Assembly (NCBI GenBank): GCA_016194795.1
Contig: JACQAX010000374.1
Location: 1-7,972 of the forward strand
From: Deltaproteobacteria bacterium
Lineage (GTDB): Bacteria > Bdellovibrionota > UBA1018 > UBA923
DNA: 7,972 nucleotides
Direction of reading: 5' to 3'
Shown here: piece by piece, positions 1 through 5,834 of the stretch
Layout of the letters: every line of letters starts with the position of its first letter
Position numbering within the stretch: position 1 is the stretch's first letter
Made by a program: the position numbers and the translations under genes
The notes under the pieces: model-generated
The model's input: only the letters and a program-made list of their open reading frames with translations
Database searches by the model: none
Told to the model about the DNA's origin: nothing

Positions 1-52
1 GAGCGGGCGAAAAGGCCGATACGAGTGCTGGATTTTCAGCAGCGCGGGCGAG

Positions 53-793
53 TCACTTCTCGTTGGCGAAGCGAAGCGGCTCGCTGGCCGGGCGCTTCAG
101 CAGCTGGCGGATGAGCGGCACCGTTCCCGTGCGCATCGCGACCATGTAGCAGATGTTGTCGACGCCGACTTTCCACGGCATGAGCTTCGTCTCGCCGATG
201 CGCTCGCGGTAAGGCACGTGGTACTCGGCGAAGCGCTTGCCCAGGTTCATGTAGGCCTGGAGCTTGATCTCTTCCGAGAAGTTCCACGAGTCGCTGTGCA
301 GCTCGAGCTTCGGCAGGCAGGTGCGGCGGAAAACCCACATCCCCGAGAGGATGTCGTCGAAGGCGTGCAGCCACATGAAGCTCGCGGCCTTGGTCATCAT
401 GTAGTTGCCGAAAAAGTTCACGGGCTCCATGCTCTTCTTGTCGAGGAGCGGAAGCCTCGAGCACGAGACGAAGTCGAGGTCGTTCTTCGCGATGTGCCCG
501 GCGATCTGCTCGAGCAGCTCGATCGGATACGTGCCGTCGCCGTCGGCCGTGGCGATCAGGTCGCCCGTGCAGTTCTCGAAGCCGGTCTTGAAGGCCCGGC
601 CGTAGCCGCGGCGGCGCTCGTTGATGACCTTCGCGCCGCACTCGGCGGCGATGTCGCGCGTGCCGTCCGAGCTGTTGCCGTCGACCACGACGACCTCGTC
701 GACGAACTTGGGGATCAAGCCCATCGTCTTGCGGATACCCTTGGCTTCGTTGAGCGTCGGGATGACGACGCTGATTTTCAATCCGTTCAGCAT
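53..793 (-). CDS. Family 2 glycosyltransferase, polyprenyl-phosphate-mannose synthase-like
   Basis: A 246-residue GT-A fold glycosyltransferase. The N-terminus carries the GT2 opening VVIPTLNEA (9-17), then VVVDGNSSDGT (35-45) for nucleotide binding and the metal-binding DGD at 84-86 in TADGDGTYP. Later segments, SGMWVFRR (150-157) and YRERIGETKL (195-204), resemble the dolichyl/polyprenyl-phosphate mannose synthase branch, which transfers a sugar from a GDP- or UDP-donor to a lipid phosphate on the cytoplasmic membrane face. No C-terminal membrane segments are present, so it is the short, soluble or peripheral form. I chose the ATG at 793 because a Shine-Dalgarno-like AAAGGA lies 9 bases upstream and the GT2 fold begins at once; an ATG at 859 would add 22 basic residues unlike the family and overlap the upstream gene by 73 bases. 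It overlaps hddC by 7 bases (ATGCTGA) and is the last operon gene seen. No terminator or new start lies in 1-52. Fold and family are firm; sugar and acceptor are unknown. Confidence 0.88.
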   Translation of the reverse strand: MLNGLKISVVIPTLNEAKGIRKTMGLIPKFVDEVVVVDGNSSDGTRDIAAECGAKVINERRRGYGRAFKTGFENCTGDLIATADGDGTYPIELLEQIAGHIAKNDLDFVSCSRLPLLDKKSMEPVNFFGNYMMTKAASFMWLHAFDDILSGMWVFRRTCLPKLELHSDSWNFSEEIKLQAYMNLGKRFAEYHVPYRERIGETKLMPWKVGVDNICYMVAMRTGTVPLIRQLLKRPASEPLRFANEK

Positions 794-1479
794 TTTGAAA
801 AGTCCTTTATGAAACTTTCGAATCTCTTGTAACGCTCGGGCGTGCCGATGTCGTAGCACGTTCCGGGCACGACGCCAAAGCCCACGCGCCTGGCGTCCAT
901 GGCGGGCTTGAGGAGCCCGTGGATCGAGCAGGGCACCGGGCCCTGGTAACGCGCCACCGCGCGATTCGTCACGTAGACCGCGCCTCCGTCAAAGTAGTGC
1001 CCGCCAGCCCTTTCCGCAACGACAAGTTCGCCTTCGACCACCAGATTGGGAGTTGCGTCAAAAAGCTGGTCTTTTTCGAGCACGCTGTAAATCGCCTCGT
1101 GCCTGGGATCGACCGCCGGCAATGGCTGCGGGAGCAGCGTATCGCCGTTGAGCACCCACGCGGCGTCGAGCTGGCATTTCTCGAAAATCATCCGCACCGC
1201 GCCGCCCGGACCGAGCGGAGTCGTTTCGCGCACGCTGGCGAAGGTCGCCCCGGGAAAACGGGCGTCCCAGTCATATGATTCCACCACCTCGGCGAGGTGG
1301 CCGGTCGAGAAGATGAAGTCGCGATAGCCCTGGCGCCGGTAAAAATCGACGAGCCAGTGGAGGAACGGCTTGCCGGCGACGAGCACCATGGGTTTCGGCC
1401 GCGTGGAATCGAGCGTGGCCAGCCGCGTGCCTTTGCCGCCCGCCAGAATCAGCAGCGCGGGCTTAGCGGGACCACTCAT
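787..1479 (-). CDS. hddC: Sugar-phosphate nucleotidyltransferase, D-glycero-D-manno-heptose 1-phosphate guanylyltransferase-like
   Basis: This 230-residue protein belongs to the NTP_transferase family, which joins a sugar 1-phosphate to a nucleoside triphosphate and releases pyrophosphate in the cytoplasm. The nucleotide-binding signature LAGGKGTRL is at 12-20, PKPM at 28-31 and TPLGPGGAV at 87-95. NGDT at 111-114 holds the metal-binding Asp113, and DIGTPERY at 210-217 is the family's C-terminal sugar-site motif. There is no left-handed beta-helix tail, so it is a minimal single-domain enzyme. The length matches HddC, and its neighbours are the gmhA-like and hddA-like genes, which supports GTP plus D-glycero-alpha-D-manno-heptose 1-phosphate giving the GDP-heptose. 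The start ATG lies 17 bases inside the preceding SDR gene; only a weak GGGA lies upstream, so coupling is likely. Residues alone do not separate GTP from CTP or dTTP use, so the heptose assignment rests on context. Confidence 0.85.
   Translation of the reverse strand: MSGPAKPALLILAGGKGTRLATLDSTRPKPMVLVAGKPFLHWLVDFYRRQGYRDFIFSTGHLAEVVESYDWDARFPGATFASVRETTPLGPGGAVRMIFEKCQLDAAWVLNGDTLLPQPLPAVDPRHEAIYSVLEKDQLFDATPNLVVEGELVVAERAGGHYFDGGAVYVTNRAVARYQGPVPCSIHGLLKPAMDARRVGFGVVPGTCYDIGTPERYKRFESFIKDFSKC
803..808 (-). promoter_or_regulatory. Ribosome binding site of the GT2 gene
   Basis: AAAGGA on the minus strand, 9 bases before the ATG at 793 and inside the 3' end of the hddC-like gene. It is the clearest Shine-Dalgarno match in the window and decides the internal ATG over the upstream one at 859. 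Confidence 0.6.
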
Positions 1480-2428
1480 TATAATCCCGAATCGCCTTGA
1501 AGACCGAACCCGTGGAGTCGTGCGCGGGCTTCCAGCCGAGCTTCTGTATCCGGCTCACCTCGAGGGAGGTTTTCCGAACGTCGCCCACCCAGCCCGTCTG
1601 CTCCGTGCCGTACCTGATTTTCGCCTTGCCGCCCGTCACGACCTTGACGGTCTCTTCGGCGATCTCGCGGACTGAAGTTGTCCCCTCTGTGGATAAGTTC
1701 AGCACCTGGAAGCGTTCGGCGTGCGTGCGGCCCGCCGGGCTCTTTTCGAAGCCATGGAGGATGCCCGAGGTGAGGTCCTCGACGTCGACGTAGGTTTTGG
1801 TCTGGCCGCCGTTGCCGAGCACGACGAGCTCGGCCGGGTCTTTCCGCAGCCGCGCGGTGAAATCGTAGATCACCCCGTGGGTGAGGCGCCGGCCCACGAC
1901 GTTGCCGAAACGGAAAACCCAGGCGCTGATGCCGTAGTTTTCGACGAAAGAGCTGATGAAGGCTTCGCTGGCGAGCTTGCCCGCGCCGTAAAGCGAAACC
2001 GGATGCATGTCGCCTGCGTTTTCCGGGGTCGGGAAGGCCGGGTTGGCGCCGTAGACGGCCGACGTCGACGCGAAGATGAAGTTCGGGATCTTGAGCTCGC
2101 GCGCGGCCATCAGCGTCTCGAAGGTCGTGGCCAGCGTGCGCTGGTGGTCCATCTCGGGATGGCGGTGGCCGAGCGAGATGTCCGAGTTCGCCGCGAGGTG
2201 CACGCACAGGTCGAACCTTGCGCCGCCGCCGAGCTTCTTGTGCCAGTCGCGCGCGCTCACGTCCCATTCTTCGAAGCGGAACGCGGGATGCGACGAGAAC
2301 TCCTCCAGGTGTTTTCGAGTGCCGAGGGTGAGGTTGTCGACGCAAAGCACGTCGGCGCCGCGCGCGAGCAGCCGCGGGATGATCGAGCTGCCGACGAGGC
2401 CGGCGCCGCCCGTGACGAGCGCCTTCAT
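1463..2428 (-). CDS. NAD-dependent extended-SDR sugar-nucleotide epimerase/dehydratase
   Basis: A 321-residue extended short-chain dehydrogenase. The Rossmann glycine motif TGGAGLVG is at 7-14, and Asp31 in CVDNLTLG fits NAD ribose binding. HLAANSD (78-84) follows the nucleotide site, ASTSAVYG (120-127) carries the catalytic Ser/Thr, and YGAGK at 147-151 provides the YxxxK pair. RFGNVVGRR (173-181) and YVDVEDLTSG (213-222) are typical of GalE-like and dTDP-glucose-dehydratase-like enzymes. The tail is a small substrate domain ending in GWKP. These enzymes oxidise a nucleotide-sugar hydroxyl and then epimerise or dehydrate. Its position between the isomerase and nucleotidyltransferase genes suggests a GDP-heptose substrate, for example as a 4-epimerase, but the sequence does not decide this; an ordinary UDP-hexose 4-epimerase is the main alternative. 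The start overlaps the gmhA-like stop as ATGA, a classic coupling junction. Confidence 0.88.
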   Translation of the reverse strand: MKALVTGGAGLVGSSIIPRLLARGADVLCVDNLTLGTRKHLEEFSSHPAFRFEEWDVSARDWHKKLGGGARFDLCVHLAANSDISLGHRHPEMDHQRTLATTFETLMAARELKIPNFIFASTSAVYGANPAFPTPENAGDMHPVSLYGAGKLASEAFISSFVENYGISAWVFRFGNVVGRRLTHGVIYDFTARLRKDPAELVVLGNGGQTKTYVDVEDLTSGILHGFEKSPAGRTHAERFQVLNLSTEGTTSVREIAEETVKVVTGGKAKIRYGTEQTGWVGDVRKTSLEVSRIQKLGWKPAHDSTGSVFKAIRDYNEWSR

Positions 2429-3048
2429 CGCGAGACGTCCCGCTCTTTATTGAGAAACTGCGCCAGCGAGTGCATGAGCATCTGGTGCGCGTCCTCGGCC
2501 ATCCCGTAGTTGTGCGCCGGCACGTAGAGCGAGACGTCGGCGCTCGCCGCGAGCTTGCCGCCGTTGAAGCCGGTCATGCCGATGACCTTCATCTTGCGCG
2601 CGCGCGCCGAATCGGCCGCCTTGATGATGTTGGCGCTGTTGCCCGACGACGAGATGAGGATCAGCACGTCTCCCGGCTCGCCCAGCATCTCGACCTGGCG
2701 GGCGATGGTGGCGTCGTACCCGAAATCGTTGCCGAGCGCGGTGAACAGCGCGGTGTTGGCGGTGAGCGAGTGGACTTTCAGCGCCGGCTGGCCCGGGACG
2801 TAGGTGCCCTTGAGCCAGTCGCAGCAGAGATGGTCGGAGATCGCGGCTGACCCGCCGTTGCCGGCGACGTAGATTCGCGCGCCGCTCTTGAGCGCGCCGC
2901 GCAGCACGTCGTAGGCCGCTTCGATCTGCTCGGGCGAGATCTTCGCGAGGGCCACGCCCAGCTCGCGCGCGTACGCGCTGAAATACTCGGCGGCCGAGCC
3001 GGCGTCGGGAATCTCGTTGTTGTCGCGGGGGTCCTGCGCTTTACCCAT
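2425..3048 (-). CDS. gmhA: SIS-domain phosphoheptose isomerase
   Basis: A 207-residue single-SIS-domain protein of GmhA type, which converts sedoheptulose 7-phosphate into D-glycero-D-manno-heptose 7-phosphate in the cytoplasm. Phosphate-binding loops are GNGGSAA (63-69) and SSSGNS (133-138); TGFNGGKLA (159-167) follows, and the C-terminal helix AEDAHQMLMH (184-193) has His188 at the place of the catalytic histidine. The usual catalytic Glu after the first loop appears to be Asp77 (CCDWLKG); I recall the same change in a subgroup of SIS proteins found in sugar-nucleotide clusters. The first 20 or so residues are polar and precede the family's usual start. Two ATGs are possible: 3048, overlapping hddA by 8 bases (ATGGGTAA), or 3057, adding Met-Pro-Leu and overlapping by 17. 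Neither has a Shine-Dalgarno sequence, so reinitiation after hddA is likely. Context with the kinase and nucleotidyltransferase supports heptose rather than another keto-sugar. Confidence 0.87.
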   Translation of the reverse strand: MGKAQDPRDNNEIPDAGSAAEYFSAYARELGVALAKISPEQIEAAYDVLRGALKSGARIYVAGNGGSAAISDHLCCDWLKGTYVPGQPALKVHSLTANTALFTALGNDFGYDATIARQVEMLGEPGDVLILISSSGNSANIIKAADSARARKMKVIGMTGFNGGKLAASADVSLYVPAHNYGMAEDAHQMLMHSLAQFLNKERDVSR

Positions 3049-4030
3049 TAGGGGCATAATATAGAAGCGTGGATCCCATGTCGTCCACCTGAAAGTGCGC
3101 CTCGGCGTAGTTCTCGAGCGCGCGTCGCACGGCGGGTTTTCGGTCTTTCGGGCAGTAGAAAAGCAGGAAGCCGGTGCCGCCCGCGCCCAGCAGTTTTCCA
3201 CCGAGCGCGCCGGCGTCGAGCCCCTTGGAGATCACCTGATCGATGTCGGAGGTGGTGATGCCCGAGGCCAGGTTCTTCTTGAGCTCCCAGCCCTCGTTCA
3301 GCAGCGCGCCCAGCTCGTCGAGCGGATGCTTGCCGGCGAGGATCTCGGCCGCGCGCAGCGCCTGCGCGCGCATCTTGTCGAGGTGCGCGCGGTTGGTCTC
3401 GACGTTCTCGGTCTGCGTCTTGAGAATCGCCGAGGCCGCGCGGTTGCCGCCGAGATAGAACATCAATAAATTATTCGAGAGCTTCTTGCGCGCGGCCTGC
3501 GACATCGGCAGCGGCTCGACGCTCACCTGCTCGTTCTTGAGGAAACGGAACAGGTTGATGCCGCCGAACGCCGCCGCGTACTGGTCCTGCTTTCCGATCG
3601 GCTCTTTGAGCACGTCGATCTCGACCCGGCTCGCCTCGCGCGCCAGCTCGTCCTTGCTCACGAGCTCGTTGCGGAACGCCGAAAGCGCGTGGAGCAGGCT
3701 GACCGTGAACGCCGAGCTCGAGCCCATGCCGGTGCCGGCCGGGATGTCGGCCATGACGTTGACGTCGATGCCGCCGCGAAGCTTCATCGAGCTCATCGCC
3801 TCGCGCACGATCGGGTGCTTGATGCTGGCCGCGTCCTGCGTCAGCTCGGTCTGCGAGTACGCGATGCGGAAGCGGTGGGGAAAGTAGGTCGCGAGGTCGT
3901 TGATCGTCACGTAAACGTACTTGTTGATCGCCATGCTGCAGACGGCGCCGAAGTCGTTCTTGTAGTAGTCGCGAATGTCGGTGCCGCCGCCTGCGAAGCT
4001 GATCCTGAGCGGCGATCTCACGATGATCAT
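3041..4030 (-). CDS. hddA: GHMP-family sugar kinase, D-glycero-D-manno-heptose 7-phosphate kinase-like
   Basis: A 329-residue GHMP kinase. It opens with VRSPLRISFAGGGTDI (4-19), the substrate-end motif shared by HddA and fucose/arabinose-type kinases. The ATP loop PAGTGMGSSSAF is at 97-108, EIDVLKEPIGKQDQYAAAFGG spans 137-157 with the catalytic acidic/Lys region, and the third motif KLLGAGGTGF is at 279-288. Length fits HddA, about 340 residues. HddA phosphorylates the C1 hydroxyl of heptose 7-phosphate in the alpha configuration, which sends heptose to the GDP route rather than the ADP-beta route of lipopolysaccharide core. It is the first gene of the operon. The ATG at 4030 is chosen because the conserved domain starts directly there; upstream residues in the same frame overlap the divergent gene and look non-coding. 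No Shine-Dalgarno sequence precedes it. A kinase for another sugar 7- or 1-position is possible, but the gmhA and hddC neighbours favour heptose. Confidence 0.87.
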   Translation of the reverse strand: MIIVRSPLRISFAGGGTDIRDYYKNDFGAVCSMAINKYVYVTINDLATYFPHRFRIAYSQTELTQDAASIKHPIVREAMSSMKLRGGIDVNVMADIPAGTGMGSSSAFTVSLLHALSAFRNELVSKDELAREASRVEIDVLKEPIGKQDQYAAAFGGINLFRFLKNEQVSVEPLPMSQAARKKLSNNLLMFYLGGNRAASAILKTQTENVETNRAHLDKMRAQALRAAEILAGKHPLDELGALLNEGWELKKNLASGITTSDIDQVISKGLDAGALGGKLLGAGGTGFLLFYCPKDRKPAVRRALENYAEAHFQVDDMGSTLLYYAPNG

Positions 4031-4037
4031 ATGGGCT

Positions 4038-4066
4038 TTAACATTAGCCGCGATTGAGGTTAGATG
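4038..4066 (+). promoter_or_regulatory. Possible sigma-70 promoter for the GT-C gene
   Basis: TTAACA (4038-4043, 5 of 6) and TAGATG (4061-4066, 3 of 6) are spaced by 17 bases and would start transcription at about the ATG at 4074. It overlaps the opposing candidate almost exactly, so that the -35 of each sits on the -10 of the other. A GAGG at 4055-4058 is 15 bases from the ATG, too far for an ordinary ribosome site. Confidence 0.25.
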
Positions 4067-4069
4067 CAA
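4041..4069 (-). promoter_or_regulatory. Possible sigma-70 promoter for the heptose operon
   Basis: On the minus strand TTGCAT (4069-4064), a 17-base spacer and TAATGT (4046-4041) lie just before the hddA ATG. The -35 is a 4 of 6 match and the -10 only 3 of 6. The expected transcription start would fall within a few bases of the ATG, which fits the absence of a Shine-Dalgarno sequence and suggests a leaderless or near-leaderless transcript. It is inference from hexamers in a very short gap. Confidence 0.3.
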
Positions 4070-4073
4070 TCTT

Positions 4074-5732
4074 ATGAGGCCAAGCGATCTGAACTCGCCG
4101 CGCTCCGCGGCCGCCGTCATCGGCGTGGTGGCGCTTTTTTTTCTCGTGCTCACGCTTCCGCTCGCCACCGAGCGCGTGGCCGGCGGGCGAAGCTCCGAGC
4201 GCCAGGGCTATACGGCCGGCATCATCCGCATCTACTGCCAGGAGCCCGGCCACTCGGTGCTGGCCGGCCCGCAGATCCACTTCGGTCGCAACCCGTTCAA
4301 CCTCGAGCTGACGATCTTCGAGAAGCTCCAGGGCCTCGCCGCGCGGGCGATCAGCCACGGCGAGTGCGACCTCGCGGTCGAGCGGGTGGGGAAGTACTTC
4401 AGCATCGCGATGTCGGCGCTCGGGATCGTGGCGGTGGCGGGCGTCGCGTGGCACCTCTGGGGGCCGCTCGCGGCGGCGCTCGCCGCGCTGCTGCTCGGCA
4501 CCGACGAGCTCTGGCTCCGCTACTCGACGTACACTATGATCGAGAACCGCGTGCTCACGCTCGGCGTGCTCGCGATCCTGGCCTCGCTCAAGCGCCGTCC
4601 CGTGGCCGCCGGCCTGCTCTGGGCGCTTACCTTCATGCAGAAGCCGCAGATCTTCGTCTTTCTCACGGCGTTTTGGGGAATAACCGAGCTCCTGCGGGCC
4701 CGGTCGCTCGGCAAGCTCTTCGCCGAGAAGCGTTTCCGGGCGCTCTGCGGCGCTTACCTCGGCGCGGTCGTCGTGTCGCTGGCCTGGTTCAAATGGACCG
4801 CGGCGCTCGACGTGAAAAACGACCTGCCCTGGATCATCCACACCGGCCCGCGCATCTCGCGCTGGTACTTCGGGGACTGGGCCGAGCGCACGAGCCTCAA
4901 ATACGCCAAGAATCTGCTGCTGGCGTGGTTTCGCGAAACGGGCCTGAGCGTCGCGCTGCCGATCGCGCTCGTCCTGTTCGCCGTGCGGCAGGCCCGGGCG
5001 GAACGCGCTGATCCGCGCGAGCTCCTCAAGCGCGCCCTTCCGATGCTCGCGGCGCTCTTCTTCTACACGTTCATCTTCTGGAACGTCTTCATCGTCCACG
5101 AGTACTACGCGCTGCCGATCAACATCGGCCGCTCGCTCGCGACGGGCGGCGTGCTCGCCCTCGTCCTGCTCGCGCTTCCGACGGCGCGGAAGCTCAGGCC
5201 CCTCGCCGCGATCATCGCGATCACCGTGGCGATCGTCGTCGCTCGTTTCGCCTTCGTCGGCGTGCGCGACTACGAGAATTTCGTGCTCCACCTCAACGAT
5301 CCCGCGGCCTGGAACTACCAGGCCGACTGGAACCATCCCGTCTTCCCGAAAAAATACGGGTTTGCCGTGGTCGCCGTTCCCGGTACGGGACGCGACCTCC
5401 TCTTCCTTTACATGGCAAGCCAGCGCGGCTTCGTCTGGTGCTCGTCAAATCCGGTCTATGCGCCGCGCGCGTTCTGGAAGTCGCAGGGCGTCGAGTACGT
5501 CGCCTGGACCGACCACATGGATCCCGCCACCCATCGCATGGTCTATACCGTGCGTTCGATCGACGACGAGCTCGCCTATGCACGGGCCCGAGGCTGGTCG
5601 TCCGATATCAAGGACGTCTGGGCCGGCCGCTCGATGGCGGAATGGTCACGACTGGCCAGCGAAAACGGCCGCGATCCCTGCCTCAGATCCGAGGATCAGG
5701 ACCCCCGCAAATGGGAGCAGCCGCGGAGCTGA
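4074..5732 (+). CDS. GT-C fold membrane glycosyltransferase, family 39/ArnT-like
   Basis: A 552-residue polytopic membrane protein with about eleven hydrophobic segments, the first at 12-32, further ones between 109 and 240, and the last group near 292-304, 322-341, 355-370 and 376-396. Members of this superfamily (ArnT, protein mannosyltransferases) take a sugar from a polyprenyl-phosphate carrier and add it to an acceptor outside the cytoplasmic membrane. Supporting features are a first outer loop with SERQGYTAGI (41-50) and NLELTIFEKL (76-85), QKPQIF (189-194) and VHEYYALP (341-348), the last matching the HxYYxLP pattern of this class. A soluble tail from about 400 ends the protein; VVAVPGTGRDLLFLY (432-446) resembles the small C-terminal domain of such enzymes. 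The loop position where relatives carry Asp (RQxDT) is Tyr46. I chose the ATG at 4074 because the predicted first helix follows; an in-frame ATG at 4032 would run into the operon promoter region. It is divergent from the heptose operon, which suggests a shared task. Sugar and acceptor are unknown. Confidence 0.8.
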   Translation: MRPSDLNSPRSAAAVIGVVALFFLVLTLPLATERVAGGRSSERQGYTAGIIRIYCQEPGHSVLAGPQIHFGRNPFNLELTIFEKLQGLAARAISHGECDLAVERVGKYFSIAMSALGIVAVAGVAWHLWGPLAAALAALLLGTDELWLRYSTYTMIENRVLTLGVLAILASLKRRPVAAGLLWALTFMQKPQIFVFLTAFWGITELLRARSLGKLFAEKRFRALCGAYLGAVVVSLAWFKWTAALDVKNDLPWIIHTGPRISRWYFGDWAERTSLKYAKNLLLAWFRETGLSVALPIALVLFAVRQARAERADPRELLKRALPMLAALFFYTFIFWNVFIVHEYYALPINIGRSLATGGVLALVLLALPTARKLRPLAAIIAITVAIVVARFAFVGVRDYENFVLHLNDPAAWNYQADWNHPVFPKKYGFAVVAVPGTGRDLLFLYMASQRGFVWCSSNPVYAPRAFWKSQGVEYVAWTDHMDPATHRMVYTVRSIDDELAYARARGWSSDIKDVWAGRSMAEWSRLASENGRDPCLRSEDQDPRKWEQPRS

Positions 5733-5784
5733 GGTTGTGTCGCAAAGCGCTGATATCTTGCGTCAAAAGACTGTAAATGAAACG

Positions 5785-5815
5785 TTGCCCGCCTCTTGCT
5801 TTCGCTTCGGATAAT
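5785..5815 (+). promoter_or_regulatory. Possible smc promoter
   Basis: In the 102-base gap before smc, TTGCCC (5785-5790) and GATAAT (5810-5815, 5 of 6 to the -10 consensus) are 19 bases apart, a long but tolerated spacer. Transcription would begin near 5822, leaving a leader of roughly a dozen bases. The rest of the gap has only a weak hairpin (CGCAA/TTGCG arms around 5740-5760) without a T-tract, so no terminator for the upstream gene is called. Confidence 0.3.
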
Positions 5816-5834
5816 CACTAGAGTTCTGCGTTAC

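Noticed and set aside
1..52. A possible further operon gene to the left of the GT2 gene
   Set aside because: One minus-strand frame is open from about 96 to 1 and reads plausibly, but it has no ATG, GTG or TTG start in the window, so no gene can be supported.
794..859. Longer GT2 start at 859
   Set aside because: The extra 22 residues are unlike the family, would overlap hddC by 73 bases, and the clear ribosome site precedes the ATG at 793.
1721..2509. A 262-codon plus-strand open frame across the SDR gene
   Set aside because: Arg/Ala/Glu/Val-rich with no domain, and it covers a well-supported SDR with all catalytic motifs on the minus strand.
4044..5336. A 430-codon open frame opposite the GT-C gene
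   Set aside because: Its translation is Arg/Glu/Asp-rich low complexity, while the plus strand encodes a clear membrane protein with family motifs; it is a codon-bias shadow.
5740..5760. Inverted repeat CGCAA/TTGCG after the GT-C gene as a terminator
   Set aside because: The stem is only five base pairs with a 12-base loop and no T-tract follows.
5784..5800. A sigma-54-like element (TTGCCCG, 4 bases, TTGCT) before smc
   Set aside because: The near-invariant GG of the -24 element is TG here and the A of the consensus is missing; a sigma-70-like GATAAT lies close by, and smc is usually a housekeeping gene.
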